Part shown: one piece after another, positions 60,701 through 64,000 of the stretch
Layout of the letters: the number at the start of each line of letters is the position of its first letter
How positions within the stretch are numbered: position 1 is the first letter of the stretch
From: Gordionus sp. m RMFG-2023
Lineage: Eukaryota > Nematomorpha > Gordioida > Chordodea > Parachordodidae
Direction of reading: 5' to 3'
DNA: 64,000 nt
NCBI RefSeq assembly: GCF_954871325.1
Contig: NC_088775.1
Span: 23,351,561 to 23,415,560 of the forward strand
Notes under the pieces: generated by a model
Database searches by the model: none
Told to the model about the DNA's origin: nothing
What the model saw: only the letters and a program-made list of their open reading frames with translations
Program-made: the position numbers and the translations under genes

Positions 60701-61867
60701 TATTTCAAATATACATGATAATGATTCCTCTGGGGAGTATATAATAAATAATCTAAATCAAGATGATAACATACATTTTCAACATGATAATCAAGAACAA
60801 ATAAATGATGATATGGAAAATTTATTAAATGATCTAAGAAAATCATTTGGGCTAATTTGTGTGCGATGTTGTGCCCATACTATTCAATTAGGAGTTAATG
60901 ATTATATAAAAAAATTTCTAAAGGAGGATTTAGATGATATAAGATCTATTCTAAAAATATGCAAATCACAAAAATATAAAAGTTTATATTCATTAGAAAA
61001 AATTAACAAACCAGTTCTGGACACTGTTACTAGGTGGAATAGCATCTTATAGAATGCTAAAAAATCTAAAGGATAATAAAATATTTTACTTAAAATGGGC
61101 CATATATATTTAGAAACTTTTATAAATTCAAGACTCTGGGATAGAATTGACGCATATCTCACCATCTTATCTCCTGTTAATTTATGTACCATTAAACTGC
61201 AAGAAAAATCTTGTACAATCGGAGATTTTTTTAAATTATGGCTTGAATGCAAATTAGATTTAGAGGAAATAAATAATGAATCCTCAAATAATTTGATTAA
61301 ATGTCTGGATTATCGTCAAAAATATCTTTTTGATAATAATGTTTTTAGAAGTTACATGGTGGCCAGGGTAAATTTATAATATTTAACTTTAAATTAAATA
61401 AATTTATTTTATTTTAGGAACATCTGATGTCTACGTGGAGACAAATACAAATTTTTAATAAGCCAAAAGATAATCCAGCTCTGAGTGGCCTTTAATCCCT
61501 GTAAGTTGTAAAAAAAACCTGATTAGATGTATATTTGGAGCGAGAAAGCGCTAATGCTCCAATATACCAAAATATTGAAATCCTTGATATGAACACCAAA
61601 ATTAATGCTTTAATATATGGTCAAAAATTGCCATCTGATCAAAATATTTTGCAATATTGGCAATCCAAAATATTTCAGGATCCGGAATTATATGCCCTAT
61701 CGCGAGTAGTTCTAGCCGCTCCTTGCTCTCAAGTATCTGTTGAGAGATCATTCAGTGCTCTGGGATTGGTCCTTACACCGCTACGAACAAGATTAGAGAA
61801 ATCTATATTAAATGATATTTTATTAATTAAACTTAATAAAAGTTTATTAAATAACGTTATATTTTGA
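57708..61867 (+). CDS. hAT-B transposase, intron-containing, lightly damaged
   Basis: The BED finger is split between exon 1 (57708-57807, CSSCHKKLKSIP) and exon 2 (58174-58325, NLKRHIFSQHP). The third exon opens at 60090, in phase. Then come the first catalytic block (KIDTATRF), TLGMLEIVKAHTASNL, and the second aspartate in TVDNGANM. An Asn/Asp/Glu-rich insert of about 85 residues separates this from CCAHTIQLGVND and VTRWNSI. A frameshift follows near 61050; the frame continues at 61095 (LWDRIDAYLTILSPV, CKLDLEEI), across a 50-bp intron (61368-61417), is disrupted again near 61495-61525, and ends with QYWQSK, VERSFSALGLVLTPLRTRLE and NDILLIKLNK. Two or more disruptions make it inactive. Intron 2 (58326-60089) holds other elements. 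Confidence 0.9.
58650..59480. mobile_element. Fragments of CAGAGACCTGCA-type elements in hAT-B intron 2
   Basis: A left-end-like sequence TAGAGACCTGCAAAAG (about 58652) with GGCCCCGCAC and GGGCCGTG blocks, and a second, CAGACACCTGCAGAG (59364), with GGCCCCGTC. Both resemble the termini of 22049-23111. Matching target duplications were not found. Confidence 0.55.
59540..59750. mobile_element. hAT MITE, copy 3
   Basis: Same family as 22159 and 22672 (TTGTTAAACGGCTCG ... AACGAGCCATTTAA). Its left flank is the reverse complement of copy 2's right flank; its right end has lost the outermost bases. Confidence 0.8.
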
Positions 61868-62300
61868 TTTTTATTATATTTATATAAAATTTTTATTTGT
61901 ATATATTATATCATGTATTATTTAATTATATATAATCATTTTACTAATTAAAATATGACGAACAAAATAAAATTGTTATTCAAACTCTTGAAGTACTGAA
62001 AAAAATCAAAATTCACAAATACTTGTTTTAAGTGCTGAATTTTTAAAATTGAGGTCTTTATAGTCCCTCCTTTCTTTTGATGAAAGATAAATTTGTTTTA
62101 TTAAATCATGTTTTTGGGAATTTTATATAAATATAAGTGCTAAACTGCTAGATTTTCAAAAAGGGCTAAATTTAATAAAGAAAAATACTAAATATATTTG
62201 AGGGGAATTAAATATTTTTAACTTACCTAAACCTCGACATTTCGCTGATAAAAGTCCAAACTTTTGTGCCATCTATGACCACAATCTTAAGGCTTACATG

Positions 62301-62800
62301 ACGAGGTAACGTTTGAAGTTTTTATTAATAAAAAAAATATTTTTAAAAAAAATATATTTTAATATTATATTTTATCTGACTCTGATGAATAAAAAAGAAA
62401 GATTTTTAGAGAGATTTTTATATAATCTAAAAATTTTTTTTTAATAAATCCCCCATTTCACTAACACATGTTAAGAAATCCCCCATCAATATAACCCAAA
62501 ATTTTAAAACTAATTTTTTTTCAAATAAAATATAAGGCGAAGGGTGAAGTTTTTATTTTTATTATAAAAAGAATTATATATAAAATTTTTTTTAATAATA
62601 ATAATGGGGTTCCTCCACGTCTTTATAGAGAAACCATTATAGAGAATGTATTTTATAAAGAAACATTTATAGAGAAGAAAACAATTATAGAGAATGCATT
62701 TATAGAGAATGGTTTTATAGAGAATGTCGCTTATAGAGAATGATTTTAAAATGAATGTATAGAATTATTTTGTAGAGAATTATTTTGTAGATCTTGATTT
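62301..62800 (-). repeat. Inner inverted repeat, right arm
   Basis: Reverse complement of 57074-57560, with TTATAGAGAATG units at 62617-62745 and CTCCACGTCTTTATAG at about 62610. It abuts piggyBac 3' sequence at about 62801, where the left arm has about 965 additional bases. Confidence 0.85.
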
Positions 62801-64000
62801 ATTCCAACTAATAAAAAGGGAGTATGTAAAGATTGTCCAAAGTGAAGGAGGTAAAAACAACATTTATTTGTTTAAATTGTTAAAAATTCATTTGTAAAGA
62901 TCATAGCATACATTTTGTCGTGAATGTTAGTACAAAAATTTACATGATATTTGATGATTAGTATTTTTTTTTAATATTTGATATCCTTTTATAAAATTTA
63001 TATAATTATCTATATTCGACATTCATTTAATAAAATTTGCATTTTTTAAATACTTCTTGGTGATCAAAATATAATTAAAGAAAGGTCTCAGAAAAAATTT
63101 TATTTCAGTAACTTTAGTAAAATTTGCATAACTGTTTTTAGAAGTAACTATTAATCTATTTATTATTTCCAATAATATTTGAATATATATTCAAAATTGT
63201 ATTTGTAGATCTCAAATTTTAATATGTTCTGAGATATAGCTAATCAAAATTTGGGATAAAATAGACCCCACCTTTGTAGTTAAGGGATTTTTTTCCACTT
63301 TTGTAGTGAAGGATCAAAAAGTATGGGTTGAATTTTAAAAGGAAAAATATTTATATGCTAGGTTTACAATAAATATTCATATTTAAAACTGCCTTTCGCG
63401 ACTCGAATTGATAGAGTAAAATAAAAAAATATAAAATATTTTCAGTATAAAAAAAACTAAATCTATCCAATTGAATAAGTTAGGTCAGGTTTATTATTTC
63501 GTCAAAACTAAAAAACCAAGTATTTGAGAATCCATAAATATATTTGGCTCATAATATAAATTTAAGTTCTTGCTGTTTAATGTCGTTGTACATTGTAAAA
63601 GCACGACTTTACTTAAATAACGCTCAAATTATAGAAGTTAGAAGGCACCACTTTTTAATATTTTACGATCTAAAAGCCATAATTTAAGAAACATGATGAG
63701 CCAATATTTTTTATTAAAAAAAAATTAGATCGGTTATTTTTTAAAATTAAATGGGATAGGACCTTACTAACAACAAACCTGGTTAACAATATATTTTTTT
63801 AATAATTTTGAAATAATAAATAATTTTCAAAATATCTTTATTCTAACCTTGTTTAATAAAAAGAGTTTAAAAATATTACATATGACAATTATCAGTTTTC
63901 AATTTTATATATAAAAAAATCAAAAATAAAGATTATTTGTGGTACATCTTCACTGAAATTTTAATTTAACATATTAATAATATCTATTTTTACTCATTTG
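62801..64000 (-). repeat. Right arm, outer part (copy C), runs off the window
   Basis: 62801-63055 is the inverse of 55853-56109. 63056-63890 is the inverse of the conserved tail shared by copies A and B. 63890-64000 enters the 119-bp satellite (GGTACATCTTCACTGAAATT). Confidence 0.9.

Larger units (their letters stand above)
53689..64000 (+). mobile_element. Putative giant hAT-like element with long satellite-bearing inverted arms
   Basis: The left arm runs from CAGAGTTGTACA (53689) to about 57560. The right arm is its inverse from about 62301 to beyond the window edge. Arm layers from outside in: GATCTTCAAAGATC palindromes, 119-bp satellite, conserved tail, piggyBac-like 3' sequence, TATAGAGAAT-rich repeats, and a 300-bp block with AAATCCCCC. 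The loop (57.56-62.30 kb) encodes a hAT-B transposase. The left flank ends in GTTTTAGG. If symmetrical, the right end should lie near 65.2 kb. Whether the hAT-B gene and the outer CAGAGTTGTACA ends belong to one transposition unit is inference. Long arms are unusual for hATs, and a misassembled or secondary inverted duplication is possible. Confidence 0.55.

Overview
The window comes from a very AT-rich, repeat-dominated eukaryotic genome, most likely an invertebrate animal. Three things point that way: a densely intronic host gene whose protein ends like animal gamma-tubulin complex component 3 (GCP3); a Mag-like Ty3/gypsy fossil, a lineage typical of metazoans; and many hAT-superfamily DNA transposons with BED or TTF-type fingers. 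Species cannot be fixed from sequence alone.

Host genes. The minus strand from about 30.04 kb down to 12.32 kb carries the body and 3' end of a GCP3 (TUBGCP3/Spc98) gene. I assembled 21 exons by hand. All splice junctions are GT..AG, all phases agree, and the peptides run in order along the GRIP1 and GRIP2 regions to a C-terminus almost superimposable on vertebrate GCP3. The 5' exons are not in the 380 bp upstream of the first exon found; a nested hAT plus gypsy insertion begins just beyond. A second possible host gene is a tiny three-exon minus-strand frame at 45.66-45.92 kb that encodes about 56 residues; I do not recognise its family.

Transposable elements, left to right: the 3' end of a TTF-type hAT (to 1.49 kb); a small hAT-like element (3.50-4.14 kb); a LINE reverse-transcriptase scrap (4.43-4.76 kb); a satellite array and a GTCGAC-rich element end (6.28-7.61 kb); a hAT-A copy broken up by two insertions, one of which holds a PIF/Harbinger-like MITE (7.61-10.94 kb). 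Inside GCP3 introns sit a hAT-like MITE (18.0 kb), the 5' half of a BED-hAT (19.9-21.1 kb), an element with two nested MITEs (22.05-23.11 kb) and a second hAT-A (24.82-26.20 kb). From 30.43 to 38.58 kb lies one hAT with its own 8-bp target duplication, holding a gypsy fossil and a repeat called R1 here. From 39.3 to 44.5 kb, inverted repeats flank a hAT-B remnant that contains hAT-D, which contains hAT-E.

The right third (47.7-64 kb) is the most unusual part. A unit beginning CAGAGTTGTACA, rich in GATCTTCAAAGATC palindromes and in a 119-bp satellite, occurs at 49.04-51.81 kb, at 53.69-55.85 kb, and inverted from 63.06 kb to the window edge. The last two are the outer parts of inverted-repeat arms several kb long that enclose an intron-bearing hAT-B transposase (57.7-61.9 kb). 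Both unit starts abut opposite halves of R1 with matching 8-bp flanks, as expected if a very large hAT-like element with satellite-bearing arms once inserted into R1. The same satellite forms an independent array at 6.3-7.3 kb.

All calls are from reading the sequence and from memory of protein families; no alignment or database search was run.
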